Counted from the first letter of the stretch, positions 1-10,042 are shown. The stretch: 64,000 nt of DNA from Dysgonomonas mossii DSM 22836 (GCF_000213575.1 NZ_GL892009.1:62001-126000), one strand, 5' to 3'. Notes: generated by a model not told the origin, from the sequence alone. A program made the numbers and translations.

Positions 1-106
1 AGAATCTTGAAACACTAAAAAAAGCAATCAATATCAAATAAATATAAGCAAAATACATAATTGTAAAATTTCAGAAAGTAAAACATGACGTAATAATTTA
101 AAAAGA

Positions 107-1741
107 ATGAAAAAAACAAAACTATTCTTAATAGCTGTACTAGTCCTAGGGCTTGCTTTTACAGCCTGTAGCGATGATAACAATTTAAATTCACCTACAG
201 AACAAGAGGCTACTACAAATGTTAGTATCACTCTTAGCATGTCTTCGAATACAAGAAAAAGTTTACCGGACGACTATCGTTTGATTGGAGAATGGGCCGG
301 AAGAGATGACATTACCAAAGTCGCTATTTATCTTATTGACGGTGCTTCTGTAACTGCTCAGTCTTTTAATGTAGGAACTGATTATAAAAAAGAAGTAGTA
401 AGTGGACAAGTGACTCTAGTTCCTCAAGAATCGGCTGCTATTAAAACAACTGCCGGTGTTAAAAAAGTTTATGTATTAATAAATGGAACAACAGAGGTTG
501 AAAATGCTTTGGCTAAAACACCTGTTGCTGAATTCGAGAATGCATACGCTCAAGCGGCCTTGTATATAGCTAATTCAGGTACAAGTACAACAGTAAGTAC
601 TTCTGCCGAAAAATTAGCTGTAAAAAATGGAACAACAGACGAAAAAATTCTTATGACATGTGTTGAGCCTAAAACAATCGATGTCATTAACAATGTATCT
701 GCTGCTGAAACTACTGCCGCTACATCTCCTAAAAACCGTGTTAGCCTAGTGGTAGAAAGAACTGTTGGACGTGTTATGGTATCCACACAAGGACTAACTT
801 ATAATGTTCCAGCAGGAAACGGATCGACTATCTTAGGTACAATCTCCGAAATCAAATGGGTATTGGCACAAGGAGAAAGTTCTCTTTATCTTCAACGTAA
901 AGCTGATTTTGCAACACCTAATTTTGGATGGGTACCAACCACCGATGCACAATATTGGGGTACCGAAATTACAGGTTCTAGTTCGAAGTATGATTACTCA
1001 GGTTTGTTCGAAGAATATGATCCAACAACTCAGTTTGGAGGAACTAGTGTTGCTACGATGAGTGACTATGCAACAAATCCATCATCAGCCATAACTGATG
1101 AATTAGAAGCTAGTTTATCGGGTAAATTTATCCTACCAAACACTCACGCTTATGGAGCAGGAAATGATTCCGGTTACAAGAAAGGTAACACTGCATATGT
1201 TCTTATCAGGGCTAAATTCACTCCTTCTGCTGCGGCTTTTGCTGACGGAGAAACTTATACAGCAGGTGAAGATTTCTTCGTAGGAGCGAATGGTAAATTT
1301 TATGTGAGCGCTGCAAATGCAGTAACACCAAGCAAAGGTGGTGTAATCGGACAAACTGTAGCAAGATATGTAAAAGGCAAGGTATTGTATTATGCATGGG
1401 TTAATCCTGATAATATTCCTACATGGTATAATTCCCCGGTTGTAAGAAATAATGTATATCATATCCATATTACAGGATTTAAAAATTTAGGAACTAACTG
1501 GAATCCATTATTCCCTGAAGATCCGAATAATCCAAAAGGAGAACCGGTAGATCCATCAAATCCGAATGGTCCTAAAAAGCCATTGAATCCGGATCCTAAA
1601 CCAAGCGTACCAGGTGTAGACGAACCGGAAAATCCAGTAGACCCAACTGACCCGTTGACTACTCCTGAAACATGGATGAGTGTAGATGTTACTGTATTAC
1701 CGTGGAAACTTCATTCTTACAGTATTGATCTGGGAATCTGA
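107..1741 (+). CDS. mfa1: Mfa1/FimA-family major fimbrial subunit (lipoprotein fimbrillin)
   Basis: Probable structural subunit of type V (Mfa/FimA) fimbriae. Residues 1-20 form a lipoprotein signal ending in a lipobox (AFTA-C21). R50 (SSNTR/K) sits where P. gingivalis Mfa1 is cleaved by an arginine-specific protease, after which the subunit polymerises by strand exchange; equivalence here is inferred. The body (about 60-460) resembles fimbrillin N and C domains. A Pro/Asn/Asp-rich linker (about 466-522, FPEDPNNPKGEP and onward) precedes a final beta strand (SVDVTVLPWKLHSYSIDLGI), a typical fimbrillin C-terminus. At 544 residues it is of normal Mfa1 size. It is first of five same-strand genes, with a strong hairpin directly after its stop. 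Family assignment is secure; which fimbria it builds is not. Confidence 0.85.
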   Translation: MKKTKLFLIAVLVLGLAFTACSDDNNLNSPTEQEATTNVSITLSMSSNTRKSLPDDYRLIGEWAGRDDITKVAIYLIDGASVTAQSFNVGTDYKKEVVSGQVTLVPQESAAIKTTAGVKKVYVLINGTTEVENALAKTPVAEFENAYAQAALYIANSGTSTTVSTSAEKLAVKNGTTDEKILMTCVEPKTIDVINNVSAAETTAATSPKNRVSLVVERTVGRVMVSTQGLTYNVPAGNGSTILGTISEIKWVLAQGESSLYLQRKADFATPNFGWVPTTDAQYWGTEITGSSSKYDYSGLFEEYDPTTQFGGTSVATMSDYATNPSSAITDELEASLSGKFILPNTHAYGAGNDSGYKKGNTAYVLIRAKFTPSAAAFADGETYTAGEDFFVGANGKFYVSAANAVTPSKGGVIGQTVARYVKGKVLYYAWVNPDNIPTWYNSPVVRNNVYHIHITGFKNLGTNWNPLFPEDPNNPKGEPVDPSNPNGPKKPLNPDPKPSVPGVDEPENPVDPTDPLTTPETWMSVDVTVLPWKLHSYSIDLGI

Positions 1742-1771
1742 TTTATAGAAAATTTATAATTCTAATTATAT

Positions 1772-1809
1772 CTGGGGGAAGTAAGGATTCCTTTTTCCCC
1801 CAGTCTTTT
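1772..1809 (+). terminator. Intra-operon hairpin (attenuator/partial terminator) after mfa1
   Basis: CTGGGGGAA (1772-1780) pairs perfectly with TTCCCCCAG (1795-1803), and an AAGG/CCTT pair within the loop can extend the stem. TCTTTT follows. It lies between the major subunit and the anchor gene, so it could stop most transcripts after mfa1 or stabilise the mfa1 mRNA 3' end. Either would give an excess of major over minor subunits. Confidence 0.7.
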
Positions 1810-1830
1810 AAAACATCAATTATATACAAA

Positions 1831-2811
1831 ATGCAACAAATGAAGAATTTGCGAATTAAGATATTGATGACCGCGTTAACATTAAGCGCAATTTTTTGGG
1901 GGTGCGATTCTCTTATTTATGACGACTTAGCAGACTGTCCCCAAGGTGTGTATGTGAAGTTTTTTTCAATGACACCTTGTGCTGTAGATTCAACGTTCAT
2001 AGGTGAAGCATCATCACTCACAGTGTTTGCGTTTGATGAAGAGGGTAAACTTGTAACGTCAGTAAGCAAGCAGAATGTAACTCTTAACCGCGATTTTGAA
2101 GTGCTTGTTCCTGTTTCGAACGGAAACTTCTCATTTATTGCATGGACAGGAGTAAACGAAAACTTTACAAGAAGCACTTTCTCATCAGGCATTACAACTA
2201 AAAAAGATGTAATGTTAGCAATTAAGTCATCAGAAAGCAAAGCGGTCAGTTTAAGTAATACTGAACGCATTTGGCAAGGTGAAAGTCCTACGGTATTTTT
2301 GCCCGATCCTGAAAAAAGTGGATCATTATATAAGCATACTAAAATCAATTTGCGCGAGTTAACGAATCGTGTTAAAGTGATTGTCGAATTTGATGCAACA
2401 ATCACAGAGTTGAAACCTCAAGATTTAGCTGTGGCTGTTTCATCTGCAAATGGAACTATAAATATAGATGGTTCTATGCCATACAATTCCCCTATAATAT
2501 ATTATCCTCTGCAAAATACTGTTTACACAAATAATAGTGTAACATGGAATTTCTCTATGTTGGAGCTTGTAACCGGATATCGTAATAATTTAACTATCAA
2601 TTATCCTAAAACAGGTCAGCAAGTATTTAACGGTGACCTTATAGGTAGTATTTTGATGAATACTGTTAATGGAGGAATTAATCTGAATTGTGAAAACGAT
2701 TTTACAATAAAATTTGTACTTAAAGATTACTGTGCAGAATGCGGAACAAATTTCAGTTGCGCAATCTATGTAAATAACTGGCTTGTACATAGCTATAGCA
2801 CAGATTTATAA
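1831..2811 (+). CDS. mfa2: FimB/Mfa2-family fimbrial anchor lipoprotein
   Basis: Likely outer-membrane anchor and length regulator of the fimbria. The signal peptide ends in FWG-C25, followed by DSLIYDDLADCPQGV, the hallmark CDxxYDDLxxCPxGV start of the Mfa2/FimB family. The start at 1831 is taken; an internal ATG at 1840 is equally possible and leaves the lipobox intact. It has 326 residues, a usual length for the family. C-terminal cysteines (DYCAECGTNFSC) are present. It lies 89 bp after mfa1, separated by the hairpin, and just upstream of two further fimbrillin-like genes. Confidence 0.85.
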   Translation: MQQMKNLRIKILMTALTLSAIFWGCDSLIYDDLADCPQGVYVKFFSMTPCAVDSTFIGEASSLTVFAFDEEGKLVTSVSKQNVTLNRDFEVLVPVSNGNFSFIAWTGVNENFTRSTFSSGITTKKDVMLAIKSSESKAVSLSNTERIWQGESPTVFLPDPEKSGSLYKHTKINLRELTNRVKVIVEFDATITELKPQDLAVAVSSANGTINIDGSMPYNSPIIYYPLQNTVYTNNSVTWNFSMLELVTGYRNNLTINYPKTGQQVFNGDLIGSILMNTVNGGINLNCENDFTIKFVLKDYCAECGTNFSCAIYVNNWLVHSYSTDL

Positions 2812-2842
2812 TTATAAAGCATTCTTTGCTTTAATAATCTAT

Positions 2843-4147
2843 ATGATTATGACAAGATTATACTTAATATATATATCACTTTTAGGACTTTCTTTATCAT
2901 TTGCAGGTTGTGATTCTCTAATTTATGATGATCAAAAAAAACCGCAATCCGAGCCGGTAGTTTATCTCTCGGTAACTAAAGCTCAGGCAGAAGGATTAGA
3001 GACTTTGAATGCAGATGATATAGAGTATGAAGACCGGGTTCATGACTTGGCTATGCTAGTCTTCGATTCATCTAGCGGTACAAAGGTGGGCGAATACTTT
3101 GATGAAAATATTCCTCTTTCAGAAAAAGATAAGTCTTTTATTGTACAATTGAATCCGGGACCGGGCCAACGTGATTTTTATTTTGTAGCCAATATGCCTA
3201 TCGCAGCCTTAAAAAGCATAACCACGCGGTCTGCCATGGAATCATATATAAATACCTTTAGAGATTTAGACACAGACTTATATCTAAATGCTACTGAAAC
3301 GAAAGGATTTCCAATGTCTCGAATATATAAGAATCAGACTATTACTCAAGGTGGAAATATTTACTCACCCCTACCCTTTCGTCCTAATGGCGAAGACAGA
3401 GTAAATCTTATTCGGGTATTGGCAAAACTTGAGGTAAAAATAGACGGTTCTACAACTAATTTGGGCGTAAAAAATATATATTATAAAAATGCTTACCGAC
3501 AGTTTAGTTTACAGTCTCCATTAACACCAATCGTACCGATTTTTTACGAAGATAAACCTTTAAAAAAGGTAGATAACTCCTTTATATATTACATGCCCGA
3601 GGCTCTGATGTCAGCTCCTAGCTGGTCTGCAAGCTCTCATAAGCCTGTCAATTACTTTGTTATTGAAACATTGAACGGAACGCTATACGAAATTCCGATC
3701 ATAACGTATGACGGTACCATAGCTGAGAGTGATTATTTGTCTTTTGCCACAGGAAATCAAACAGAAAAACCAGATTATAATATTTACCGCAATCGTCATT
3801 ATTTTTTTAGTATAAAAAAATTACAAACAATCGAGATCATTTATAGTATAGACCCATGGAAGATTAAGCAAAGTGCAACTTATATGGGATATGGCTACAA
3901 TGTAGGAATTGATGAGGACGGAAAAATAACAATAAGTAATACAATAGAAGCTTGTGCTCCACATGATATTGTACTAAAGACAGTTGCACCGTTCAAATTT
4001 TCGGATGATACGACCGAAAAATCGTTTAATAATTTTGACCCTACTGCATCTGTAGAATATGACCTAAGCTCTATTCCTAACGTAGGAGACGGATCGTACC
4101 TTCAGGTATATTACAACGATGCATTGGTAAAAACTTTTAGCAAATAA
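2843..4147 (+). CDS. Fimbrillin-family accessory (minor) fimbrial subunit, lipoprotein
   Basis: The start is placed at 2843 (or 2849) because MIMTRLYLIY begins a clean lipoprotein signal ending FAG-C23. The longer frame from 2783 would overlap the mfa2 3' end and add an unlikely N-terminal extension. DSLIYDD after the lipid Cys copies the Mfa2 start, but the rest (VHDLAMLVFDSSSGTKV, FYFVANMP, LIRVLAKLEVKI) is the FimA/fimbrillin N-terminal fold. The central and C-terminal beta-rich region ends in a short strand (YYNDALVKTFSK). It is probably a shaft or tip accessory subunit comparable in position to Mfa3/Mfa4 or FimC-E; exact equivalence cannot be assigned. It starts about 31 bp after mfa2 and is followed 12 bp later by the next gene. 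Confidence 0.75.
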   Translation: MIMTRLYLIYISLLGLSLSFAGCDSLIYDDQKKPQSEPVVYLSVTKAQAEGLETLNADDIEYEDRVHDLAMLVFDSSSGTKVGEYFDENIPLSEKDKSFIVQLNPGPGQRDFYFVANMPIAALKSITTRSAMESYINTFRDLDTDLYLNATETKGFPMSRIYKNQTITQGGNIYSPLPFRPNGEDRVNLIRVLAKLEVKIDGSTTNLGVKNIYYKNAYRQFSLQSPLTPIVPIFYEDKPLKKVDNSFIYYMPEALMSAPSWSASSHKPVNYFVIETLNGTLYEIPIITYDGTIAESDYLSFATGNQTEKPDYNIYRNRHYFFSIKKLQTIEIIYSIDPWKIKQSATYMGYGYNVGIDEDGKITISNTIEACAPHDIVLKTVAPFKFSDDTTEKSFNNFDPTASVEYDLSSIPNVGDGSYLQVYYNDALVKTFSK

Positions 4148-4159
4148 GAGATAAAGACT

Positions 4160-5098
4160 ATGAAAAAAATAATATATGTAACATTCTTTCTGAGCCTTTT
4201 CTTTGTTGCTTGTTCAAAAGAAGAGACCCCGGAACCAGGCTTCGATAACAACAATATAGAATTGTCATTAAGTATAAATAATTACATTAAAAATATAACG
4301 AAAGCCGAAAGTAATGGAACGGAAGAAGAGCAGACTGTAAATGATTTATATGTATTCCTTTTCCCTACTACAGGTTCTCAGACCTTAATTAAATATTATA
4401 TTTCAGGAGTGACATTTACCGGAGGCTCTTGGAATAGCAGCACTAAGAAAGTCTCATTGAATCTTACACAGGCTGAAGCTGGTAATAGAAATGTATACAT
4501 AATAGCAAACTGCTCTACAATTAAAACAAACCTTGATGGAGTATCAGCGATAGAAGACCTACAGGCTATTTGGCAAACAGTAAATAATCCATGGTCTGCG
4601 AACATTACACCCCCATTGTTAATGTCTGGGAATAAGACTCATGATTTCAATACGAACTATCAACTCAATAATGTATCGTTAGTTAGGGCTCTAGCAAAAG
4701 TTCAACTGAATGTAAAACTTTCTGCACAGCATTATAGTATTCCTGTAGTAGACAGCAAAGCTCAATATAGTTACAAATACATTGATTTCGATAAAAATAC
4801 GTATGTATTTAAACCATCTACAAAAACAGATAATCTCGTAAGTTCTAACGACTGGACAGCTTGGAGTGCAACGGGTTCAGTTTCATCCTATACTTTAGAT
4901 CAAGGAAATGTTACAAACTTGACATTAACCACTTATATAAATGAAAGAGATAATGCAAGTAGTGCCATAGAGATAAAATTACCATATCAGGCTACGGGCG
5001 CATTACCTCCTCCTGAATTTGGTGATGAAACATATAAATTGTTACTGCCATCCAAGATTGAGCGTAATCACTGGTATGTATATGATGTGGAAATTTAA
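4160..5098 (+). CDS. Fimbrillin-like accessory fimbrial lipoprotein
   Basis: 312 residues. The signal peptide ends FFVA-C18 followed by SKEETPEP, a lipoprotein with an acidic linker. The fimbrillin core is recognisable: VNDLYVFLFPTTGS, NVYIIANCS and VSLVRALAKVQLNVKL match the VxxLxVxVF, xxVxxxAN and RxLAKxxVxV blocks of FimA-type N-domains. It ends in KIERNHWYVYDVEI, the typical last strands. It starts 12 bp after the previous gene, so the two are almost certainly co-transcribed. Role inferred as minor subunit or adaptor between the shaft and the adhesin encoded next. Confidence 0.75.
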   Translation: MKKIIYVTFFLSLFFVACSKEETPEPGFDNNNIELSLSINNYIKNITKAESNGTEEEQTVNDLYVFLFPTTGSQTLIKYYISGVTFTGGSWNSSTKKVSLNLTQAEAGNRNVYIIANCSTIKTNLDGVSAIEDLQAIWQTVNNPWSANITPPLLMSGNKTHDFNTNYQLNNVSLVRALAKVQLNVKLSAQHYSIPVVDSKAQYSYKYIDFDKNTYVFKPSTKTDNLVSSNDWTAWSATGSVSSYTLDQGNVTNLTLTTYINERDNASSAIEIKLPYQATGALPPPEFGDETYKLLLPSKIERNHWYVYDVEI

Positions 5099-5166
5099 AA
5101 TATAATAATATTCTCTAGCCCTTTATTAAAAACTTCAGAGTATAATGATTGTAAAATATCAAGAAT

Positions 5167-8100
5167 ATGAATAACTTTTATAGCCGCCTAATAGTCGGAA
5201 TATTATTAATAATTACAAGTGAATTCATTTTTATACCGCAAGCAAAAGCCCAGTTTACAATTACTGAGAACTTTAAGAGCGGTAGTGTGAGTAGCAAAAT
5301 TACACTTGGGGGAAACCCTACATCAATACTTACTTCAGGTATATATGATCCAATAAATGATGGTTGGTTACGGCTAACATCAGATAACAATGATCAAAGA
5401 GGGTTTGCTTATATTAATACCACCTTTCCATCTTCAATTGGAGCATATATTGAATTTGAATATAAAACTTGGCGTAGTAAAGCTGACAACACTTATTTTG
5501 GAGCCGATGGTATCTGTGTGTTTCTATTCGATGCTACTCAGACTTTTTCTATCGGAGCTTTTGGCGGATCATTGGGATATGCCAACAGAGTAAGTGGATC
5601 AACTACTGAAACTGGTCTTTCGGGAGGTTATATCGGTATAGGATTAGATGAGTATGGCAACTTTGTACGAAATAGTGAAGGAAAAAATGGTGGAACTGCT
5701 GATCTAGCTCCTAACTCGATAGCACTTCGTGGGCCTCAAAAAAACTCAAAACCATATAGATACCTAACACATACTCAACTTCAAACAAATAGTTCTAGTA
5801 ATACTAATTCAATTGATTATAATACAGTAACCTCTACACGGCCAACAAACAGTCAATTTTATAGAAAAGTCAAGATATATATTGAACCGATAGGTACTAT
5901 ATCTGTCCCAAAATACAGAATTAGAGTCCTTTGGACAACAACACCTAATGGAACTGACACTCAGCATATTTCTTATGAGACAACAGATCCTATTCCTGCC
6001 TTGCTAAAACTAGGATTCGGAGCTTCCACTGGTGGAGGTTTTAATTATCACGAAATCAGAAATTTATACATAACAACACCAGGTAATGTACGCATAAATA
6101 AAGAAGTAGATAAACCAAATGTTATAATTGGAGATGATTTAACTTATACATTAACTGTAACCAACGAGACTCCTGCACCATTAACAAATCTAGTATTAAA
6201 TGATACTATTAAAGATGGGAATGGAAATGCTTTAAGCCTCTCCGATTTTGAAATTTCGAGTATTACTTTTAATAATAAAGGAAACTCAGGCAATACCGCT
6301 AGCGGTTTCACTAGTGGTGTAGCTAAAACTTCGGGCTTTACAAATCCATTTTCTACTACTTTAGCAATGGCTCCAAACAGTACTGTATTCTTTACGGTTG
6401 TAGGAAAAGCCAAAAAGATGCCAGCTGGAGGGATTGTAAAAAATTCAGTAGAAATAGATCCTACGGGAAGTGGAATTAGTGACACAGACTTAACAAATAA
6501 TTATGCCACAGTCAACACAACTATTCTCAACCCTAATGTTGACCTTAAAATAGAAAAAGGGGTTAACAACAACGGTATTGCTCGATTAAGCGGAAATACT
6601 TACACTATAACTGTTAGTAATGTGAGTTCCACAAATAAACCTTCCAGTGAAAGAGTTACTGTTACAGATAATATCCCAGCCGGACTCAATGTAACTAGTT
6701 ATACAGCACCAGGATGGACTGTTTCTAACACTGGTAATAACTATACGTTCACCCGTACAGATGCTCTAGCATCAGTTTATGCTTATCCATCAATTGTATT
6801 AAATGTAACACCAACAGGTACAGGCCCTTGGGTAAATACTGCTAATCTGAGTTACACTTACGATACGGATACTAGCAATAATAGTAGCAGTGTAAGTTTA
6901 AGATGGTTGAATTATTGGCGAGGGAATATTGATACAGATTGGGCTAAAGATGCAAACTGGACAGCCAATTATGTTCCTATGTCGGGAGAAAACATTGAAT
7001 TTGCAACAGTTTCCAACAACGGACCTTCAGGTAATGGAAATGGTGCGGGTGCAGCTGTTAATGATCTGTATTTAGACAAAGACCGAATTATTGGCGATCT
7101 TACCAATAACTCGGATATGAGTCTCGTAGTAACGACTCAAAATCAATTGACGATAAACGGAACTGTCAACGACAATAACTTTGATAAAGGAACTATCATC
7201 GTCAAAACATCTCCGGATGAAGCTACAGGCACACTTATTTTCACCAATCCTGCAACGAACTTAGCTGTAAATGCAAATGTCGAGTTCTATAACAAAGCAT
7301 ACGAATGTTCAACTTGCGGATACTATAAAAGACAGTGGCAATATTTCGGGATACCTGTTAATAGCTCTGAATTTCCTTCTACCGGACTAGAAACTGTAAA
7401 CCAATGGGTAGAGCCTTACAGTGGAGACAAATGGCGTCCTGCACCATATAACCCGGATACTCAATTAAAAGCATTCAAGGGTTATGAGATGACAAATAGT
7501 GCGACTTCTTTACCTGACAAAATATATAATTTCACAGGTACACTAAATGTAGGTGATGCGATTGTCCCATTAACAAAAACATTGAATGTAAATTATTCTG
7601 GTATGAATCTGATCGGTAACTCGTACACAGCAGCAATTCCGATTTCAACAGATGCAATTACTTTTGGCACCGGACTATTGGAAGAAGAAACAGTATACTT
7701 ATTCAATACCGGAACACGTGACCAATGGCGTAAGCTAAACGGATCTACTGCTACAGGTATTAGCGGAGGACAATACCAAGCTGTACCATTCAGCTTGGCA
7801 GGTCAGGCAACTTTACCTGATAGGATCTTATCGATGCACACATTCATGTTGAATGCTAAAACATCCGGTTCTATAACATTAAAATACGCTAAATTAGGAA
7901 AGAACGAATTGATTAATCAATCAGCATGGCGTTCATTAAAAAGTAGTAGTAGCGAAGCTTATCCTCATATTATTATGGACGTAATAGGTGATTCATCAGC
8001 CGACCGCGTATGGTTGTTCGAGAATCCGGCAACTACAAACGGGTTTGATAATGGTTGGGATGGATACAAGTTACTAGAAAATGGTTTGACTCAGGTTTAC

Positions 8101-8622
8101 GTATCAGGTACAAACAAAGAGAAGTTTCAAATAGCAACAGTACCACAGATAACGGGTACAACCTTTGATGTGAAAACTTCAATAAATGAAAACTATACAT
8201 TAAACTTATCTGTTACTCCGGATATAGAAAATCGTAAGCTATACCTTCGAGATTTAACAACAGGGCACATCTACCCTATTGTTAATAATGGAGAATATGC
8301 GATTAATGGAAAAAGTAGTTTAGATAAAAATCGCTTCGATATTGTTTCCAGCAACTCTGTACTAACTGACGATGATGAAGGTTCATCATTAATCAATATT
8401 ACGGTAAACAACAATGTTATCGTAGTAACAAATATGTCTGAAGTAGATTGTCTGGCTATTGTATACGATCTGAACGGTAAAAAAATATTCAGTAAAAACG
8501 TTAAGAAATATAGCTTCGAAAGCTTCACAGACGCCTACTTTATTCAAAACAGCGTTTATATAGTTAAAGTAGCAGATAATAAACAAACAGTAAAAAAGAC
8601 TAGCAGGATATTTATGAAATAA
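5167..8622 (+). CDS. Large secreted adhesin: L-type lectin-like domain, two DUF11 repeats, T9SS sorting domain
   Basis: 1151 residues, no lipobox. The signal peptide ends about residue 28 (QAKA-Q). Residues about 30-305 resemble an L-type lectin/ConA-like fold (IEFEYKTW, FGADGICVFLFD, GGYIGIGLDEYGNF). Two DUF11/isopeptide-type beta domains follow, about 307-452 (VRINKEVDKPNVIIGDDLTY) and 455-578 (VDLKIEKGVNN). A segment of unknown fold begins WRGNIDTDWAKDANWT (about 580). The last about 80 residues look like a type A T9SS C-terminal domain (VYDLNGKKIF, SVYIVKVADNK, KKTSRIFMK). Being last in the fimbrial operon suggests a tip adhesin secreted by T9SS, comparable in position to P. gingivalis Mfa5, which however carries a vWA domain. 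Sugar-binding role is inferred. Confidence 0.75.
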   Translation: MNNFYSRLIVGILLIITSEFIFIPQAKAQFTITENFKSGSVSSKITLGGNPTSILTSGIYDPINDGWLRLTSDNNDQRGFAYINTTFPSSIGAYIEFEYKTWRSKADNTYFGADGICVFLFDATQTFSIGAFGGSLGYANRVSGSTTETGLSGGYIGIGLDEYGNFVRNSEGKNGGTADLAPNSIALRGPQKNSKPYRYLTHTQLQTNSSSNTNSIDYNTVTSTRPTNSQFYRKVKIYIEPIGTISVPKYRIRVLWTTTPNGTDTQHISYETTDPIPALLKLGFGASTGGGFNYHEIRNLYITTPGNVRINKEVDKPNVIIGDDLTYTLTVTNETPAPLTNLVLNDTIKDGNGNALSLSDFEISSITFNNKGNSGNTASGFTSGVAKTSGFTNPFSTTLAMAPNSTVFFTVVGKAKKMPAGGIVKNSVEIDPTGSGISDTDLTNNYATVNTTILNPNVDLKIEKGVNNNGIARLSGNTYTITVSNVSSTNKPSSERVTVTDNIPAGLNVTSYTAPGWTVSNTGNNYTFTRTDALASVYAYPSIVLNVTPTGTGPWVNTANLSYTYDTDTSNNSSSVSLRWLNYWRGNIDTDWAKDANWTANYVPMSGENIEFATVSNNGPSGNGNGAGAAVNDLYLDKDRIIGDLTNNSDMSLVVTTQNQLTINGTVNDNNFDKGTIIVKTSPDEATGTLIFTNPATNLAVNANVEFYNKAYECSTCGYYKRQWQYFGIPVNSSEFPSTGLETVNQWVEPYSGDKWRPAPYNPDTQLKAFKGYEMTNSATSLPDKIYNFTGTLNVGDAIVPLTKTLNVNYSGMNLIGNSYTAAIPISTDAITFGTGLLEEETVYLFNTGTRDQWRKLNGSTATGISGGQYQAVPFSLAGQATLPDRILSMHTFMLNAKTSGSITLKYAKLGKNELINQSAWRSLKSSSSEAYPHIIMDVIGDSSADRVWLFENPATTNGFDNGWDGYKLLENGLTQVYVSGTNKEKFQIATVPQITGTTFDVKTSINENYTLNLSVTPDIENRKLYLRDLTTGHIYPIVNNGEYAINGKSSLDKNRFDIVSSNSVLTDDDEGSSLINITVNNNVIVVTNMSEVDCLAIVYDLNGKKIFSKNVKKYSFESFTDAYFIQNSVYIVKVADNKQTVKKTSRIFMK

Positions 8623-8724
8623 AAGCTAGAGTTATAGTTCTGATTAAAACGGAAAATAAAGAAAGAGACATTCTTAAAATATACTATCAACCAAGATAGT
8701 AGTGTAGTTTTGTAAAAGTTTTTG

Positions 8725-8763
8725 AGAACCTATGAGTCGTGAGATTCGTAGGTTCTATTTTTA
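8725..8763 (+). terminator. Rho-independent terminator of the fimbrial operon
   Basis: AGAACCTATGA (8725-8735) pairs with TTCGTAGGTTCT (8745-8756) with one G-U pair, and is followed by ATTTTTATT. It sits 102 bp after the adhesin stop. The rest of 8623-8931 shows no gene; only a weak TCACT/AGTGA hairpin near 8846 lies toward the convergent operon. Confidence 0.85.
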
Positions 8764-8931
8764 TTATTAACGAGTAGATATTAAGGATGATGAGCTATAT
8801 CTAGATCTCTATTCACTAGATAATCTATAGCATATCTTTAACGCCATCACTTACCAGTGACAGAGAAGCTTAATAAAACAAACTTAGATGAGAATCAGCT
8901 ATTCGTAAGAGCTAAAAGAAGAAAGTAGATA

Positions 8932-10029
8932 TTAATTTGGTGCCTTAGAATATAAGTATGCTGCTATAAACATAAATACAATATTCGGTATCCATACAGC
9001 TAGCATTGGTGGCATTGTACCTGAAACAGCAAAAGAGGAGCTTACCGTCTGAAACATGATATAAGTTACACTCAATCCTAATCCGATTCCTATATTAAGC
9101 CCCATTCCGCCCTTCATTTTCCGAGCAGATAAGGATGCGCCTATTATGGTGAGTATAAATGCTGAAAATACTGATGCAAATCGCTTATGGAATTCTATCT
9201 CGAATTGAGTAATACTTACACCTCCGACATTTGCCAATCCCTTTTCTTTTTGTCGTTGTATATACGAATACAACTTAGGCGTTGACATTTGCTCAAAATC
9301 ATTTACCGACACAAGAAAATCACTCGGTATAACATTCAGTGTGGTATCTATCCGAGTCCCGGTTGTGATTTTCTCTTTCATACCATGAAATTCGCGTATA
9401 GAATAATTATTAAGAACCCAGTGATATGCTGTATCATATTCTATTCTGCTTGCAACCAGCCTCGATTTTAGTTCTTTGCCTTCAAATTTATCTAAAGAAA
9501 GATTATATCCTAGTCGTGTCTTATTATCAAAACGTTCGATATAAAGAATAACCCCTTTATCAACTTGCATTTGTATACGACTTGCATAATCGACACTTTT
9601 ATCCTTTATATATTTGTTCTGAAATTTTATACGCGTTTCGTTGGCTGGAGGAATTATAAAACTACTTAGAATGAATGATCCTACAGCGATAATACCTGCT
9701 GAAATCATATAGGGCTTCATCAATCGTTTGAAACTCATCCCATTCGATAGCATTGCTATAATTTCAGAATTATCAGCAAGTTTGGACGTAAAGAATATTA
9801 CCGCAATAAACACAAATAATGCACTGAAAAGATTTGTGTAATACGGTACAAAATTCATGTAGTAGTCGAATACGATTGCTTTTAAGGGAGCATTATTACT
9901 TAAAAACTTATCAAGTCGTTCGTTTATATCAAACACTACAGATATAGAAATAATAAGAATAATTGAGAATATGTATGTTCCCAAAAATTTCTTTATTATG
10001 TACTTATCAAGTATTGATAGTATTTTCAT
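8932..10029 (-). CDS. LptF/LptG-family permease (LPS export)
   Basis: 365-residue YjgP/YjgQ-type permease of the LptB2FG transporter, which extracts lipopolysaccharide from the inner membrane. Three N-terminal membrane segments (about 14-36, 57-80, 103-125) precede a periplasmic jellyroll-like region (about 135-275), and three C-terminal membrane segments (about 280-360) close the protein. The start MKILSILDKYIIKKFLGTY is typical of the Bacteroidetes family. It is the last gene of a three-gene minus-strand operon, 13 bp after tgt; the tgt-lptF/G adjacency is familiar in Bacteroidetes. LptF versus LptG cannot be decided from this alone. Confidence 0.85.
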   Translation of the reverse strand: MKILSILDKYIIKKFLGTYIFSIILIISISVVFDINERLDKFLSNNAPLKAIVFDYYMNFVPYYTNLFSALFVFIAVIFFTSKLADNSEIIAMLSNGMSFKRLMKPYMISAGIIAVGSFILSSFIIPPANETRIKFQNKYIKDKSVDYASRIQMQVDKGVILYIERFDNKTRLGYNLSLDKFEGKELKSRLVASRIEYDTAYHWVLNNYSIREFHGMKEKITTGTRIDTTLNVIPSDFLVSVNDFEQMSTPKLYSYIQRQKEKGLANVGGVSITQFEIEFHKRFASVFSAFILTIIGASLSARKMKGGMGLNIGIGLGLSVTYIMFQTVSSSFAVSGTMPPMLAVWIPNIVFMFIAAYLYSKAPN

Positions 10030-10042
10030 TCTATTCAGTTAA

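Noticed and set aside
2783-2842. Upstream start for the third fimbrial gene
   Set aside because: It would overlap the mfa2 3' end and place 20 residues before a clean lipoprotein signal peptide.
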